In this document: piece after piece, positions 1 to 8,423 of the stretch
Position numbering within the stretch: position 1 is the stretch's first letter
How the letters are laid out: the number at the start of each line of letters is the position of its first letter
Source: Pseudomonadota bacterium
Lineage (GTDB): Bacteria; Bdellovibrionota; FAC87; UBA2466
Assembly: GCA_009927165.1 (NCBI GenBank)
Contig: RFNO01000107.1
Location: 47,492-111,491, forward strand
DNA length: 64,000 bases
Direction of reading: 5' to 3'
Notes under the pieces: model-generated
What the model saw: only the letters and a program-made list of their open reading frames with translations
Database searches by the model: none
What the model was told of the DNA's origin: nothing
Program-made: the position numbers and the translations under genes

Positions 1-275
1 TAAAGAAATTCGGTTGGAGAATTTCTGTTGGCGATGATTCCTCCGACTCGGCCTGCAGCTACAAATACAAAATCGGGTCGTTCCTTAGCAAAAAAGTCTT
101 CCACTCGATCTTGTCGAGTAAGGTCCAATTCCTGGTGCGACCGAGTAATAATATGGTTGAATCCTTTTTGTTCAAGAAGACGTACCATCGCAGAGCCCAC
201 CATTCCTCGGTGACCAGATACAAAAACTTTGGCGCTACGGCTAAGGGATTTCATAGGTTGATATTGAGTTACCAT
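1..275 (-). CDS. fcl: GDP-L-fucose synthase, N-terminal fragment (cut by window edge)
   Basis: Reading the minus strand from the ATG at 275 (or an in-frame ATG at 254) gives about 90 residues that run off the window. They contain the Rossmann-type NADP-binding start VFVSGHRGMVGSAMVRLLEQ, followed by an ELDLTRQDRVEDFF stretch and the AAGRVGGIIANRNSP block typical of GDP-4-keto-6-deoxymannose epimerase/reductases. The family makes GDP-L-fucose from GDP-4-keto-6-deoxy-D-mannose for surface polysaccharide. The next genes (GT9, GT2) fit a polysaccharide locus. No clear Shine-Dalgarno decides between the two starts. The family call is strong; the catalytic Ser-Tyr-Lys lies outside the window. Confidence 0.85.
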   Translation of the reverse strand, partial: MVTQYQPMKSLSRSAKVFVSGHRGMVGSAMVRLLEQKGFNHIITRSHQELDLTRQDRVEDFFAKERPDFVFVAAGRVGGIIANRNSPTEFL

Positions 276-396
276 ATTGGATGGCAAATGGTCTACTGAA
301 GAGAGAGTAGATAACTGATGTTGCGCACCGCCTCAGAAGCTTGCATTTCATTTTATGTCCGTTTCTGATAAGCCCGCATAGCTGCAGTAAATAAAA

Positions 397-1353
397 ATGG
401 AAAAAATTCTTTTTATCAAGCTAGGGGCCATTGGAGATGTTGTGATGGCACTTACTGCCCTCCAGCGTCGGCTGGAAGACATACCCCAGGAGATTTCCTG
501 GGTTTGCGGTAAAACCGTTGAGCCTTTGATCCATCGTTTTTTGCCTTCTGTGAATCTTTTCTCACTAGATGAGCAAAAACTGTTTCAGGCTTCCCCCATG
601 AAGGCCATGCAAGAGATCATTCGTGTGAATTGGAACTTAAAAGGGCAAAAATTTGATCGAATAGTAGTGGGTTATCGAGATCCTCGGTATCGACTTTTTA
701 CTCTTTCTGCCCGTTCTAAAATTAGAAAGTTTTTCACGTCCATCCCGGGTAAGTACCATGCCGATATTTATTACGAACTCCTGGGAGGGGACGCTCAGAA
801 GTTAATTACCCATCCTTTAAATCCCAAGTCACTGGTTCCTAAAGCCCATCAGAGTCAGGGGTGGGTAATTGCACCAGGAGGAGCCAAAAATATCCAACGA
901 GATGATCACCTTCGACGGTATCCCATTGAGCATTATGTTAGGCTGACGAAGCTGATTCTCGACAAGAAAAAAGAGGTTACGGTGTTGGGTTCTCAAACCG
1001 ACGAATGGGTTAGGCCTTTCTTTAAAAATTTGCCCGTAAAGTGGGCTCTAGGAACGGTAAGCTTGGTCGACTTGCCCTTGTGGCTGCAGCAATTTGAGCG
1101 ATTAGTGACGCATGATAGTGGGCCCATGCATCTGGGATTTATGGCCGGGATTCCCGTTACCGCTCTTTTCGGTCCGACTCGAGCGGATGAAAAGGTCCCT
1201 AAAAATGCCAAGGAAAATGGCTCGGTAATTATTCAAGGAGGATTGGGTTTACCCTGTGCCCCTTGCTATGACGGTAGAAATTATGCTCAGTGTGAGCATC
1301 AAAAGTGTTTGGCTGAAGTACAGCCCGATTGGCGCACATTCACCGCCACTTAA
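397..1353 (+). CDS. Glycosyltransferase family 9 (heptosyltransferase-like)
   Basis: The 318-residue protein starts ILFIKLGAIGDVVMALTAL, the nucleotide-sugar-binding N-terminus of ADP-heptose:LPS heptosyltransferases (GT9). It carries the C-terminal GT9 signature THDSGPMHLGFMAGIPVTALFGPT split around residues 240-265. The end has a cysteine-rich segment (PCAPC, CEHQKC) common in lipopolysaccharide-core GT9 enzymes. It probably acts at the cytoplasmic face of the inner membrane, adding heptose or a related sugar to the LPS core. The exact donor and acceptor cannot be read from sequence. Its last 14 bases overlap the end of the convergent GT2 gene. A heptose-1-phosphate adenylyltransferase at 17545-18024 would supply ADP-heptose. 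Confidence 0.88.
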   Translation: MEKILFIKLGAIGDVVMALTALQRRLEDIPQEISWVCGKTVEPLIHRFLPSVNLFSLDEQKLFQASPMKAMQEIIRVNWNLKGQKFDRIVVGYRDPRYRLFTLSARSKIRKFFTSIPGKYHADIYYELLGGDAQKLITHPLNPKSLVPKAHQSQGWVIAPGGAKNIQRDDHLRRYPIEHYVRLTKLILDKKKEVTVLGSQTDEWVRPFFKNLPVKWALGTVSLVDLPLWLQQFERLVTHDSGPMHLGFMAGIPVTALFGPTRADEKVPKNAKENGSVIIQGGLGLPCAPCYDGRNYAQCEHQKCLAEVQPDWRTFTAT

Positions 1354-2134
1354 AAAATCGCCAAACTTTTATCAATCCCCCCAAGCCCCACTTCGAGAAA
1401 TAGTTCTTCAAGTGAATTCGGTTTCGTCTATTACTTAGAGCTTTTTGGGCTTCTAAATTCCAAAGCTGATTTTTTTTGAGCGCTCTTTCAGCTTCCTCGA
1501 CCGATTTAAGTTCATTGACTGTAGATGCTCCCCCTGAATGCATAACTGCCAATGGAGCGCCCTCGATATAATATCCTTTCAGCTTGGTCTCTAGTGGATT
1601 CAAATACAACCGACAAATCAGTTCAAAATCCATGGCGTAGCTAAAACTTTCATCAAAAAGTCCTAACTTATCGTAAAAACTTTTTCGAACAAAGAAAGCC
1701 GGATGATTGAAAGGCATAGCTTTTGTAATCGGACCTTGGAGAGGACGTCGAATTTGAGAGCCATGCACGGGATCGACAAAGAGCATGTTTCCGTGCACAA
1801 ATTCCAAATCTGGCTCAGCTAAAAATGCGGAAGTAACTCGCTCTAAAGTATGTTCATCAAAAAAAGCATCATCACTATTGAGAATTGAAATAATATCACC
1901 GCTAGCTATTCGAATTCCCTTGTTGAACGCATCACTAATTCCCCGATCCTTTTCTGAAACGATTTTAGGGCTACGTTTTGATTGGTTGTTGATCATGGAA
2001 ACAGTTTGATCGGAACTCAGATTGTCGATGAAAATATGCTCCGTTTCAGGATGCAGTTGAACATTCACACTCTGAATATTTCGTCTAATACTAGCTTCTG
2101 AGTTGAAGGTCGGAGTGATGACAGAAATTTTCAT
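1340..2134 (-). CDS. Glycosyltransferase family 2
   Basis: The 264-residue protein opens MKISVITPTFNSEASIRRNI, the GT-A fold start of GT2 enzymes. It has the metal-binding region ILNSDDAFF near residues 84-92 and the acceptor-side block FNHPAFFVRKSFYDKLGLFD, with GTs of the colanic-acid/WcaE type as the nearest look-alikes. It likely transfers a sugar from an NDP donor during O-antigen or exopolysaccharide assembly. It lies convergent with the GT9 gene, overlapping it by 14 bases, and is followed on the other side by tRNA-Ser. Specific sugar unknown. Confidence 0.85.
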   Translation of the reverse strand: MKISVITPTFNSEASIRRNIQSVNVQLHPETEHIFIDNLSSDQTVSMINNQSKRSPKIVSEKDRGISDAFNKGIRIASGDIISILNSDDAFFDEHTLERVTSAFLAEPDLEFVHGNMLFVDPVHGSQIRRPLQGPITKAMPFNHPAFFVRKSFYDKLGLFDESFSYAMDFELICRLYLNPLETKLKGYYIEGAPLAVMHSGGASTVNELKSVEEAERALKKNQLWNLEAQKALSNRRNRIHLKNYFSKWGLGGLIKVWRFFKWR

Positions 2135-2159
2135 GGGAAGTATTTACTGGGGTCTTGAA

Positions 2160-2250
2160 TGGCGGAGAGAGAGAGATTCGAACTCTCGATAGGCTATTAA
2201 CCTATACACGCGTTCCAGGCGTGCGCCTTCAACCACTCGGCCATCTCTCC
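2160..2250 (-). tRNA. tRNA-Ser (anticodon GGA)
   Basis: On the minus strand the sequence begins GGAGAGATGGCCGAGTGG and ends with TCTCTCC, discriminator G and an encoded CCA (2162-2160). The acceptor arms pair fully over seven bases. The anticodon loop is CTGGAAC within an ACGC/GCGT stem, giving anticodon GGA. The long variable arm and total length of 91 bases with CCA are those of a class II serine tRNA. It reads UCC and UCU serine codons and lies downstream of tadA on the same strand. Confidence 0.95.
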
Positions 2251-2328
2251 GCAAAAAAATAATCACCCAGACAGTTAACACAGACCGGTGTACCTGGTCT
2301 ACTCTGGAAACGAATGAAATTACAGGAA

Positions 2329-2802
2329 TTACGCTCCGCGTTTAGAGCGCTTGGTTTTGAAGTACTGGCTGAGCGCGGAGCCACATTTTTCGCCTAAAAC
2401 TCCCCCTCGAACGACTTTAAACCGATGATCGAATACTCCTTTTTCAATTAGAGGTAATAACATTTCTAAACCAGCTCCTTTGGGGTCTTTTGCGCCATAA
2501 AAAATAGACTCGACTCGGCCCCACAAGAGAGCACCTGTGCACATCATGCAAGGTTCAATCGTGACATAGAGAGCAGTTTCGAGAGGCAAACGCCATTGGC
2601 CAGTTCGTCGATTGTAATCTTCCAGGGCCTCGATTTCAGCGTGCGCCGTGGTTTTTCCACTCTTTTCCCGCAAGTTATAGCCTTGTCCAATCACTTTTCC
2701 GTCATGAACTAAGATGGCCCCTATCGGAACTTCATCTAGTCGTTCGGCAGAACTGCCGAGATCCAGGGCAAGTTGCATGAATTGTTCATGATTAAAATCC
2801 AT
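2329..2802 (-). CDS. tadA: tRNA-specific adenosine deaminase TadA
   Basis: The 157-residue zinc deaminase converts A34 to inosine in tRNA-Arg(ACG). Zinc and catalytic residues are visible as HAE (54-56, with Glu as proton shuttle) and PCMMC (84-88). The start was set at the ATG at 2802: the open frame continues to 2907, but that extra 35-codon stretch is the translated sequence of tRNA-Leu. Only seven bases separate the tRNA CCA end from this ATG, and they contain no Shine-Dalgarno. The message is therefore probably released by 3' processing of the tRNA, or initiates without a leader. tRNA-Ser follows downstream, suggesting one transcript. Confidence 0.93.
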   Translation of the reverse strand: MDFNHEQFMQLALDLGSSAERLDEVPIGAILVHDGKVIGQGYNLREKSGKTTAHAEIEALEDYNRRTGQWRLPLETALYVTIEPCMMCTGALLWGRVESIFYGAKDPKGAGLEMLLPLIEKGVFDHRFKVVRGGVLGEKCGSALSQYFKTKRSKRGA

Positions 2803-2809
2803 AAAAGAA

Positions 2810-2894
2810 TGGTGCTCGGCGGGAGACTCGAACTCCCACGGGTCGCCCCACAGGCTTCTGAGACCTGCGTGTCTACCAATTCCACCAGCCGAGC
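2810..2894 (-). tRNA. tRNA-Leu (anticodon CAG)
   Basis: The minus strand reads GCTCGGCTGGTGGAATTGG, with the GGTAGACACG D-arm typical of leucine tRNAs. The anticodon loop is CTCAGAA in a CAGGT/GCCTG stem, giving anticodon CAG. The gene has a long variable arm, a TTCGAGT T-loop and the 3' acceptor strand GCCGAGC-A-CCA with encoded CCA at 2812-2810. Length is 85 bases. It lies seven bases upstream of tadA. Confidence 0.95.
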
Positions 2895-2962
2895 GAAATT
2901 TCGGCAAAATTTACAAACAAATACTTAACTGGAGAGGCCCAATTTGTCTATGATGCAGAGTC

Positions 2963-3640
2963 ATGGCCAAGCGAGGTTTTTTTATCAGTTTTGAAGGCGG
3001 GGAGGGGGGAGGAAAGTCTACCCAAATTAAACGTTTGAAAACGGTCCTGCGACGTAATCGAGTGCCTTTTCTGGTAACTTTAGAGCCTGGAGGGACTCGG
3101 ATTGGAAGAAAAATTCGGGAGCTTCTCTTAAACCCCAAAAATAAGAACTTATCCAATCGAGCTGAACTGTATTTGTATGAAGCAGACCGAGCTCAACATG
3201 TGGAGGAAGTGATTCGACCTGCTTTGGAGGCGGGTAAAGTTGTTATTACGGATCGTTATGCGGATTCCTCTTCCGTTTATCAAGGTATCTGCCGTGGGTT
3301 GGGAGTCGGATGGACGGAAAAACTCAATGACTTTGCTACCCAATATCTTTATCCCGATTTAGTTATTGTTTTAGATGTACCTGAATCTGTCGGTCTCTCA
3401 AGGGTCCGCAACCGGCTTCAGAGTGATCCGAAGCTGCGAGGAAAGCGCAGAGTAGTAAAATTGGACCGCTTAGAGCGTGAACGCTCTTCTTTTCACCGAA
3501 AAGTTCGGAAAGGTTTTATTGCACTTTCGAAGAAACATTCTGAACGAATTAAATTAATAGATGCCACACAAAGTCCCGATAATGTCTCTCAACAGATTTT
3601 AGCCCTCATTCAAAAACGCTGGGGAAAGAGACTCAGATGA
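2963..3640 (+). CDS. tmk: Thymidylate kinase
   Basis: The 225-residue protein phosphorylates dTMP to dTDP. The P-loop FEGGEGGGKST occupies residues 10-20, the dTMP-binding LEPGGT block follows near residue 42, and the TDRYADSS motif near 96 is the DR(Y/H) signature. A basic LID-like region (RNRLQSDPKLRGKRR) sits around 150-165. Length is close to the family norm (about 210). It heads a tmk-holB-metG-tatD operon and overlaps holB by four bases (ATGA). A ThyX-type thymidylate synthase, which makes its substrate, is at 14135-15706. Confidence 0.95.
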   Translation: MAKRGFFISFEGGEGGGKSTQIKRLKTVLRRNRVPFLVTLEPGGTRIGRKIRELLLNPKNKNLSNRAELYLYEADRAQHVEEVIRPALEAGKVVITDRYADSSSVYQGICRGLGVGWTEKLNDFATQYLYPDLVIVLDVPESVGLSRVRNRLQSDPKLRGKRRVVKLDRLERERSSFHRKVRKGFIALSKKHSERIKLIDATQSPDNVSQQILALIQKRWGKRLR

Positions 3641-4461
3641 ACGCTGGAGTTTTGGGGGTTCAAGGAAATATCGCGGTCCAAGAACGGTTGTTTCGGTATT
3701 TGTCATCAGGAAGGGTTCACCCCGGTTTGATTTTTTCTGGCCCCGATAAAAGGTCGAAATGGCAAGTCGCAATTGGAATTGCTAAGTTTCTGTTTTGTAA
3801 CCACCGAGGCAAAGATGCTTTTTGTAATCAGTGCTCGAGTTGCAAAAGAATCGAAAAAGAAATTCATCCAGACGTACTTCTCTTTAAGAATGATGAAGAT
3901 GACTCGTTAAAAGTAGAAACCATTCGAGAAATTACGCACCAAATGGAAGTAGCTCCCTTAGAGGGCGGCGCAAAGATTTGTGTGATTGAGGAGGCTCATC
4001 GGATGAATCATGCTTCTGCTAATGCATTTTTGAAGACGTTGGAAGAACCCAAGCCTCATCGTTATTTTATTCTCCTAACAACACAGTTAGGATCGTTTTT
4101 GCCCACTTTGTTGTCCCGTTCTATTGTTTTTCATTTTAGGCCTGAACAGGAAGTACTCACTTTTACAGCCGAGGAAACAGAAAGGTATCAAAAATTGGTG
4201 GAATCCTTTCAACGCACTAGAGATCCGAGGCCCATCATTGAAAATTGTGAAGAAAAAGAGGCCTGTCTTAGATTTATTCAATTTTTGCAAACAGAGTTGA
4301 GGAAAGCAGCAACAGGAGATGAACCTCAGACCCTGTTTAGTTCATGGAGCAGTTATGATTGTGCCAAAAAATTTGATGAAATAGTTCAATTAGAGGGGCG
4401 TTTGCGTTCAAATGCCAATTACGGTTTAATGCTAGAGAGTTTTTTGCGTCAGGAATTTTAA
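3637..4461 (+). CDS. holB: DNA polymerase III delta' subunit (clamp loader)
   Basis: The 274-residue protein aligns with HolB/DnaX-type clamp-loader subunits. It has an N-terminal AAA+ region whose P-loop is degenerate (GPDKRSKW, as expected for the non-hydrolysing delta' subunit), a zinc module with FCNHRG and CNQCSSCKR, then the VIEEAHRMNHASANAFLKTL helix-box and LEEPKPHRYFILLTT. The usual SRC sensor reads SRS. Delta' helps load the beta sliding clamp. Translational coupling to tmk through an ATGA overlap is typical of bacteria; metG follows 18 bases downstream. Confidence 0.9.
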   Translation: MNAGVLGVQGNIAVQERLFRYLSSGRVHPGLIFSGPDKRSKWQVAIGIAKFLFCNHRGKDAFCNQCSSCKRIEKEIHPDVLLFKNDEDDSLKVETIREITHQMEVAPLEGGAKICVIEEAHRMNHASANAFLKTLEEPKPHRYFILLTTQLGSFLPTLLSRSIVFHFRPEQEVLTFTAEETERYQKLVESFQRTRDPRPIIENCEEKEACLRFIQFLQTELRKAATGDEPQTLFSSWSSYDCAKKFDEIVQLEGRLRSNANYGLMLESFLRQEF

Positions 4462-4479
4462 ACAAGTGTTCAATCAGAC

Positions 4480-6039
4480 ATGAAAAAAAGCTATTACATT
4501 ACCACTCCCATTTATTATGTAACCGATGCACCCCATATTGGGCATCTTTATACTACGGTGGCCGCTGATATTCTTAGCCACTATCACCGCTTAATAGGTG
4601 AAGATGTGTGGTTTCTTACTGGAACCGACGAGCACGGACAAAAGTGTGAAAAAAGAGCTAAGGAAACCGGTGAAACGCCCCAAGCTCTCGCTGATCGGGT
4701 TGTTGAACGGTATAAAGTAGCGTGGCATCGATATGGAATCCGCTACAGCGACTTTATTCGAACTACAGAAGAGCGGCACAAGAAAGTAGTCACGACTTAC
4801 ATCCAGCAGCTCATGAAAACTGGAGATGTTTATCTAGCTGAGTATGAGGGTCTTTATTGTGTTCCTTGCGAAACGTATTGGACTGAGACCCAAGCAGTAG
4901 AGGGAAAGTGCGCTGACTGTGGGCGGCCTGTTGAGCGTCTGAAAGAGGAAAGTTATTTCTTTAAGATGTCCGCTTATGAAAAACCGCTCCTTGAGCACTT
5001 AGAGCGGCACCCCAATTTCATTTTTCCGGAAAGCCGGCGCAATGAAGTATTAGGTTTTATTCGACAAGGACTCAAAGATATCAGCATTAGTCGAACAACG
5101 ATTCAATGGGGAATCCCCATGCCAAAGGATCCTAAGGCAACCAAAGACCACAAAGTTTATGTTTGGTTTGATGCGCTCACCAATTATTTAGCTGCGCTTG
5201 GTCCATTGGAGTCGGATGCGAAGTACGGAAAGTATTGGCCAAATGCCATTCATTTGGTTGGAAAAGACATTCTCAGGTTCCATGCTGTTTATTGGCCGAC
5301 TTTTTTGATGGCGCTGGGTCTACCATTACCTAAACAGATAGTGGCTCATGGCTGGCTTACTGATTCGAATCGAAAAATTAGCAAATCTTTGGGAAATGCG
5401 ATTGACCCTCTAGCTCTTGCTGATGAGGTCGGTGTCGATGGAATGCGTTACTTCTTGTTTCGTGAGTTTGTGTTTGGTCTCGATGGGGAATACACGAAAG
5501 AGATTATGTATCAGAGAATCAATTCTGATTTGGCAAACGATTATGGCAATTGCATTAGTCGTGTGTGTTCGATGATTTTGAAATATTGTGGTGACCAGTC
5601 TGTAAATATCCAGGAACTGATTAAGCCTGCAAGCGAGCCCAAACAAACGGTAGGAGAAGTTATTCCCGTTTTTCACAATGAAATGCAGAATTACGGATTT
5701 CAACGTGCGTTAGAAGCTGTCTGGAAAATTATTTCGTCGGTTAATCGGTACATTGATAGTTCAGCTCCGTGGACATTAGCCAAGTCGGGTACTCCGGAAG
5801 ATCAGCTGAAGTTGAAGCAAGTTTTGTTTCAATGCCATGAAGCGCTCAGAGTTGCCTCTATTTTTCTATTACCGTTTATACCCACGAGCGCCCGGAAGGC
5901 TCTGACGACTTTAGGTGCTTTCGAATCTGTTACGGGTGAAGCTCCTCTTCTCCAAAACGTTGGTTGGGGCCAGGGACCTGCCGAAGTACAAATTAAAAAG
6001 CCGGAACCGCTTTTTCCTAGATTGGAACTGAAAAAGTGA
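4480..6039 (+). CDS. metG: Methionyl-tRNA synthetase
   Basis: This class I synthetase of 519 residues charges tRNA-Met. The HIGH signature is at residues 19-22 (APHIGHLYT), KMSKS reads KISKS at 299-303, and a single zinc knuckle lies near 127-147 (CVPC and CADC). The anticodon-binding helical domain has SSAPWTLAKSG. There is no C-terminal tRNA-binding (EMAP-like) domain, so this is the short form. It sits between holB and tatD; the tatD GTG start overlaps its last four bases. Confidence 0.96.
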   Translation: MKKSYYITTPIYYVTDAPHIGHLYTTVAADILSHYHRLIGEDVWFLTGTDEHGQKCEKRAKETGETPQALADRVVERYKVAWHRYGIRYSDFIRTTEERHKKVVTTYIQQLMKTGDVYLAEYEGLYCVPCETYWTETQAVEGKCADCGRPVERLKEESYFFKMSAYEKPLLEHLERHPNFIFPESRRNEVLGFIRQGLKDISISRTTIQWGIPMPKDPKATKDHKVYVWFDALTNYLAALGPLESDAKYGKYWPNAIHLVGKDILRFHAVYWPTFLMALGLPLPKQIVAHGWLTDSNRKISKSLGNAIDPLALADEVGVDGMRYFLFREFVFGLDGEYTKEIMYQRINSDLANDYGNCISRVCSMILKYCGDQSVNIQELIKPASEPKQTVGEVIPVFHNEMQNYGFQRALEAVWKIISSVNRYIDSSAPWTLAKSGTPEDQLKLKQVLFQCHEALRVASIFLLPFIPTSARKALTTLGAFESVTGEAPLLQNVGWGQGPAEVQIKKPEPLFPRLELKK

Positions 6040-6812
6040 AGGGTTTCATTGATACTCATGCCCATTTAGCGATGCTTCAGCACTCCAGCTTGACTGAAGT
6101 AATGGAGAGAGCTCAAGCATCACAGATAGAAAAAATGGTTACTGTATCTGTGGATGAGAAAAGTTGGGAAGCCAATCGAATTTTAGCTGAGAGTCATTCG
6201 AAAGTTTGGTACTCGTTAGGACTTCATCCCCATGAAGCTAAGGATTGGGTAAAATGCCGCCCTCGATTTTTAGAGGCATACAAAAAGTCGCACAGTAATA
6301 AAAAGTGTGTGGCTTTGGGAGAAATGGGATTAGATTTTTTCTATAACCATTCGGAACGGGACGTTCAAATTTCCTGTTTTACCGATCAATTGCAGCTCGC
6401 AAAGCAATGGAATTTGCCGGTCATTATTCACTCAAGGGATGCTTTCCAAGATACGTACGATACGATTAGAAAAGTCGGATTGGGACCCAAAGGTGGCGTT
6501 ATGCATTGCTTTACTGGCAATGCCGAGCAAGCTAAAGAAGCAGTAGATCTGGGGTTGTTGATTTCCTTTTCGGGTATTTTGACGTTTAAGACAGCAACCG
6601 AACTGAAAGAAGCTGCGAAAAGTTTGGACAAATCCAAGATTGTCATTGAAACGGATTGTCCGTTTTTGGCACCCGTTCCTTTTCGCGGAAAACCAAATGA
6701 GCCATCGCTTTTACCGGAAGTAGCTAAAGTCCTGGCCCAACTCAAAAATTGTTCAGTTGAGGAAATTGCCGAGAATACCAGCGATAATGCTTGCCGCCTT
6801 TTTTGTATTTAG
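6036..6812 (+). CDS. tatD: TatD-family metal-dependent hydrolase/DNase
   Basis: The 258-residue amidohydrolase-fold protein has the expected metal ligands: DTHAHL at residues 6-11, LGLHPHEA near 66, GEMGLDFF, VIIHSRDA, VMHCFTG and the late ETDCPFLAP. TatD/YcfH proteins are 3'-5' exonucleases or deoxynucleases that work in DNA repair or turnover. The start is a GTG overlapping the end of metG by four bases, which supports translational coupling. It is the last gene of the tmk operon; a large inverted repeat follows. Confidence 0.9.
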   Translation: MKGFIDTHAHLAMLQHSSLTEVMERAQASQIEKMVTVSVDEKSWEANRILAESHSKVWYSLGLHPHEAKDWVKCRPRFLEAYKKSHSNKKCVALGEMGLDFFYNHSERDVQISCFTDQLQLAKQWNLPVIIHSRDAFQDTYDTIRKVGLGPKGGVMHCFTGNAEQAKEAVDLGLLISFSGILTFKTATELKEAAKSLDKSKIVIETDCPFLAPVPFRGKPNEPSLLPEVAKVLAQLKNCSVEEIAENTSDNACRLFCI

Positions 6813-6816
6813 AAAT

Positions 6817-6900
6817 CGAAGGGATGATAAATAGCTTTGCCTCTTCGCCCCCCACATTGAGTGAATTAGCAATTTGATTTACTCATCCCTTCGTCTTTCT
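6817..6900. terminator. Candidate bidirectional terminator: long inverted repeat between convergent genes
   Basis: Two perfect 11-base arms, CGAAGGGATGA (6817-6827) and TCATCCCTTCG (6883-6893), face each other. Pairing continues inward through TAAAT/ATTTA after a one-base bulge. The plus-strand side is followed by a pyrimidine-rich TCTTTCTTTCTCC run. The position between the stops of tatD and the convergent gene at 6907 fits termination. The loop is long (about 45 bases), so it may instead be a degraded element or an mRNA 3' stabiliser. Confidence 0.5.
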
Positions 6901-6906
6901 TTCTCC

Positions 6907-7392
6907 TCAAGGTATTTTAGGTATTGAAGCTCCATGACCAAAAAGCTGCTGCTTCCCACAGATCCCAACATTTGAGATACCAAAAACATAGATAGGCTTT
7001 CCACGGTGCAAGTGAGCCCAGTCGCCTAAGGGAATCGCAAACCTGTGGGCGCCCCCGCTGATTTTGCACCAAGGAGTGAGCGCAGGTTCGCTTTTTAAGT
7101 TTGCGACGGTCTCTTTGACGAGTAATCCCTTTTCTTTTTTTTCTGACTTGCTTACAAAAATTCTAATTTTTACAGGAATCTTCTCGCCGTGCTCACAAGC
7201 CCATCCAGTTAGGTGATTGTTCTGCACGCCATCAATAAATCCAGAAATTTTCTGACCAGTTGGTGAGCATACTGGAGAATCATTACCGAAATCAGTTTTT
7301 AAGGCACTCTCGTTATTAGATTTTCCATAGGCTTCACTTGGAAACAATAGTTGTAACAAAATACAACAAGCTATTAAGTAAACCTTTAACAT
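6907..7392 (-). CDS. Secreted protein of unknown function
   Basis: The 161-residue protein starts with a cleavable signal peptide (MLKVYLIACCILLQLLFPSE, then AYGKS), so it is exported. The mature part has a GFIDGVQNNHLTGWACEHG block, a beta-rich stretch (KIRIFVS), a HRFAIPLGDW segment and GKPIYVFGIS. This G-x-DG...GWAC...F.ip pattern resembles a small beta-sandwich repeat I associate with secreted proteins of predatory and other deltaproteobacterial-type bacteria; I cannot name a family. Five cysteines in the mature part suggest disulfides. It stands alone, convergent with tatD. Confidence 0.6.
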   Translation of the reverse strand: MLKVYLIACCILLQLLFPSEAYGKSNNESALKTDFGNDSPVCSPTGQKISGFIDGVQNNHLTGWACEHGEKIPVKIRIFVSKSEKKEKGLLVKETVANLKSEPALTPWCKISGGAHRFAIPLGDWAHLHRGKPIYVFGISNVGICGKQQLFGHGASIPKIP

Positions 7393-7594
7393 CGGGGCTC
7401 CTATTAAAGGTGGGGGTATGCCAATGTGTTATTGCACTCGGGGTGCCAAACCTGATTAGCCTTAATTCAATCGAAAAGGAGAACGACAGGTGTAAAAACA
7501 ATGGACGCAAACATCCAGAATACGGGCTAAGACCTTATTCTCAATAAAAAAGTAACCAGCCAATGTTTGTACACTTAAACCGATCAAGGGATAA

Positions 7595-8272
7595 TCAGCG
7601 ACTTTCGAGCAGTTCTCTGACGATTTTTCTGCCTGAGCCATTGAGTGAATGGCCTAAATCGGGAAGAGTGAAGAATTTAGCCCCATATCCTAATCGGGTA
7701 ATCATTTCAAAGGAGCTTTTTGCCTGTGCGTAGGGAACAATTTCATCTTGGGCACCGTGAATGCCGTAAACTTTTACCAACGAGACCCCCTCGTAAGCTT
7801 CGGCTCTATAAGCGGCACCCACGCCAATGATAGTATTGCAATTCAAGCCCGCTTTGAGGAGGAATGGAGCAAAGAATCCTCCTTGGGAAAAGCCGAGAAT
7901 GGTCCAGTCAAGATGGTCCAGACCGACTTGAGCAATCAGATTCATCAGGGCTTCCGCAGCAAATTCAGGCGAAATCATTTGTTTCCCGGATTGGGGATCT
8001 CGAAAATACCAAGCGTAAGCTTCTTTAAATTCACTGTTCTTCTTTGATGGACAAGGAAAAAGCCCATTGGGAATAAGAACGTGAAAGTGGGGAACCGGTT
8101 CGTCTCCCAAAAGTCTCTTCTTCACACTTTGGGCCCGGTCGGTAAATCCATGCAGAACTAAGAGCCCTCTCTCACTCTTCTCGCTGGGCTGATACAGATA
8201 GGACGTTTCCAGCCGGATATCAAGGGGGATAGTTTGAGATGAAAATTCAGAGGCATTTATCTTTTGTGACAT
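7595..8272 (-). CDS. Alpha/beta hydrolase, carboxylesterase/phospholipase family
   Basis: The 225-residue protein has the small bacterial carboxylesterase/acyl-thioesterase layout: LLVLHGFTD for the oxyanion loop, the nucleophile elbow GFSQGG near residue 147, an acid in GIHGAQDEIVPY and a catalytic histidine in LGHSLN. It lacks a signal peptide and is probably cytoplasmic, cleaving short acyl esters. The natural substrate is not evident. It is a single gene, divergent from the PDZ-domain gene at 8424. Confidence 0.82.
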   Translation of the reverse strand: MSQKINASEFSSQTIPLDIRLETSYLYQPSEKSERGLLVLHGFTDRAQSVKKRLLGDEPVPHFHVLIPNGLFPCPSKKNSEFKEAYAWYFRDPQSGKQMISPEFAAEALMNLIAQVGLDHLDWTILGFSQGGFFAPFLLKAGLNCNTIIGVGAAYRAEAYEGVSLVKVYGIHGAQDEIVPYAQAKSSFEMITRLGYGAKFFTLPDLGHSLNGSGRKIVRELLESR

Positions 8273-8423
8273 AAAATATGAAACCTATTCTAACGGAATC
8301 GCCCGACTAGCTCAAATAGTGTGTGCTCCCCACAGATGATCATCGGCTAGTCGCACTCAATCTGTCTACGGCTTAAGAATTCAGCCTGCTGACATGGAAT
8401 AAGGGTTGCACCTTGATTGGTCG

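Noticed and set aside
2803..2907. N-terminal extension of tadA by 35 codons
   Set aside because: The extra frame is the translation of tRNA-Leu; the family starts at the ATG at 2802.
2911..3156. Minus-strand open frame over the start of tmk
   Set aside because: Shadow of tmk; Arg-rich with no domain, and tmk motifs are complete on the plus strand.
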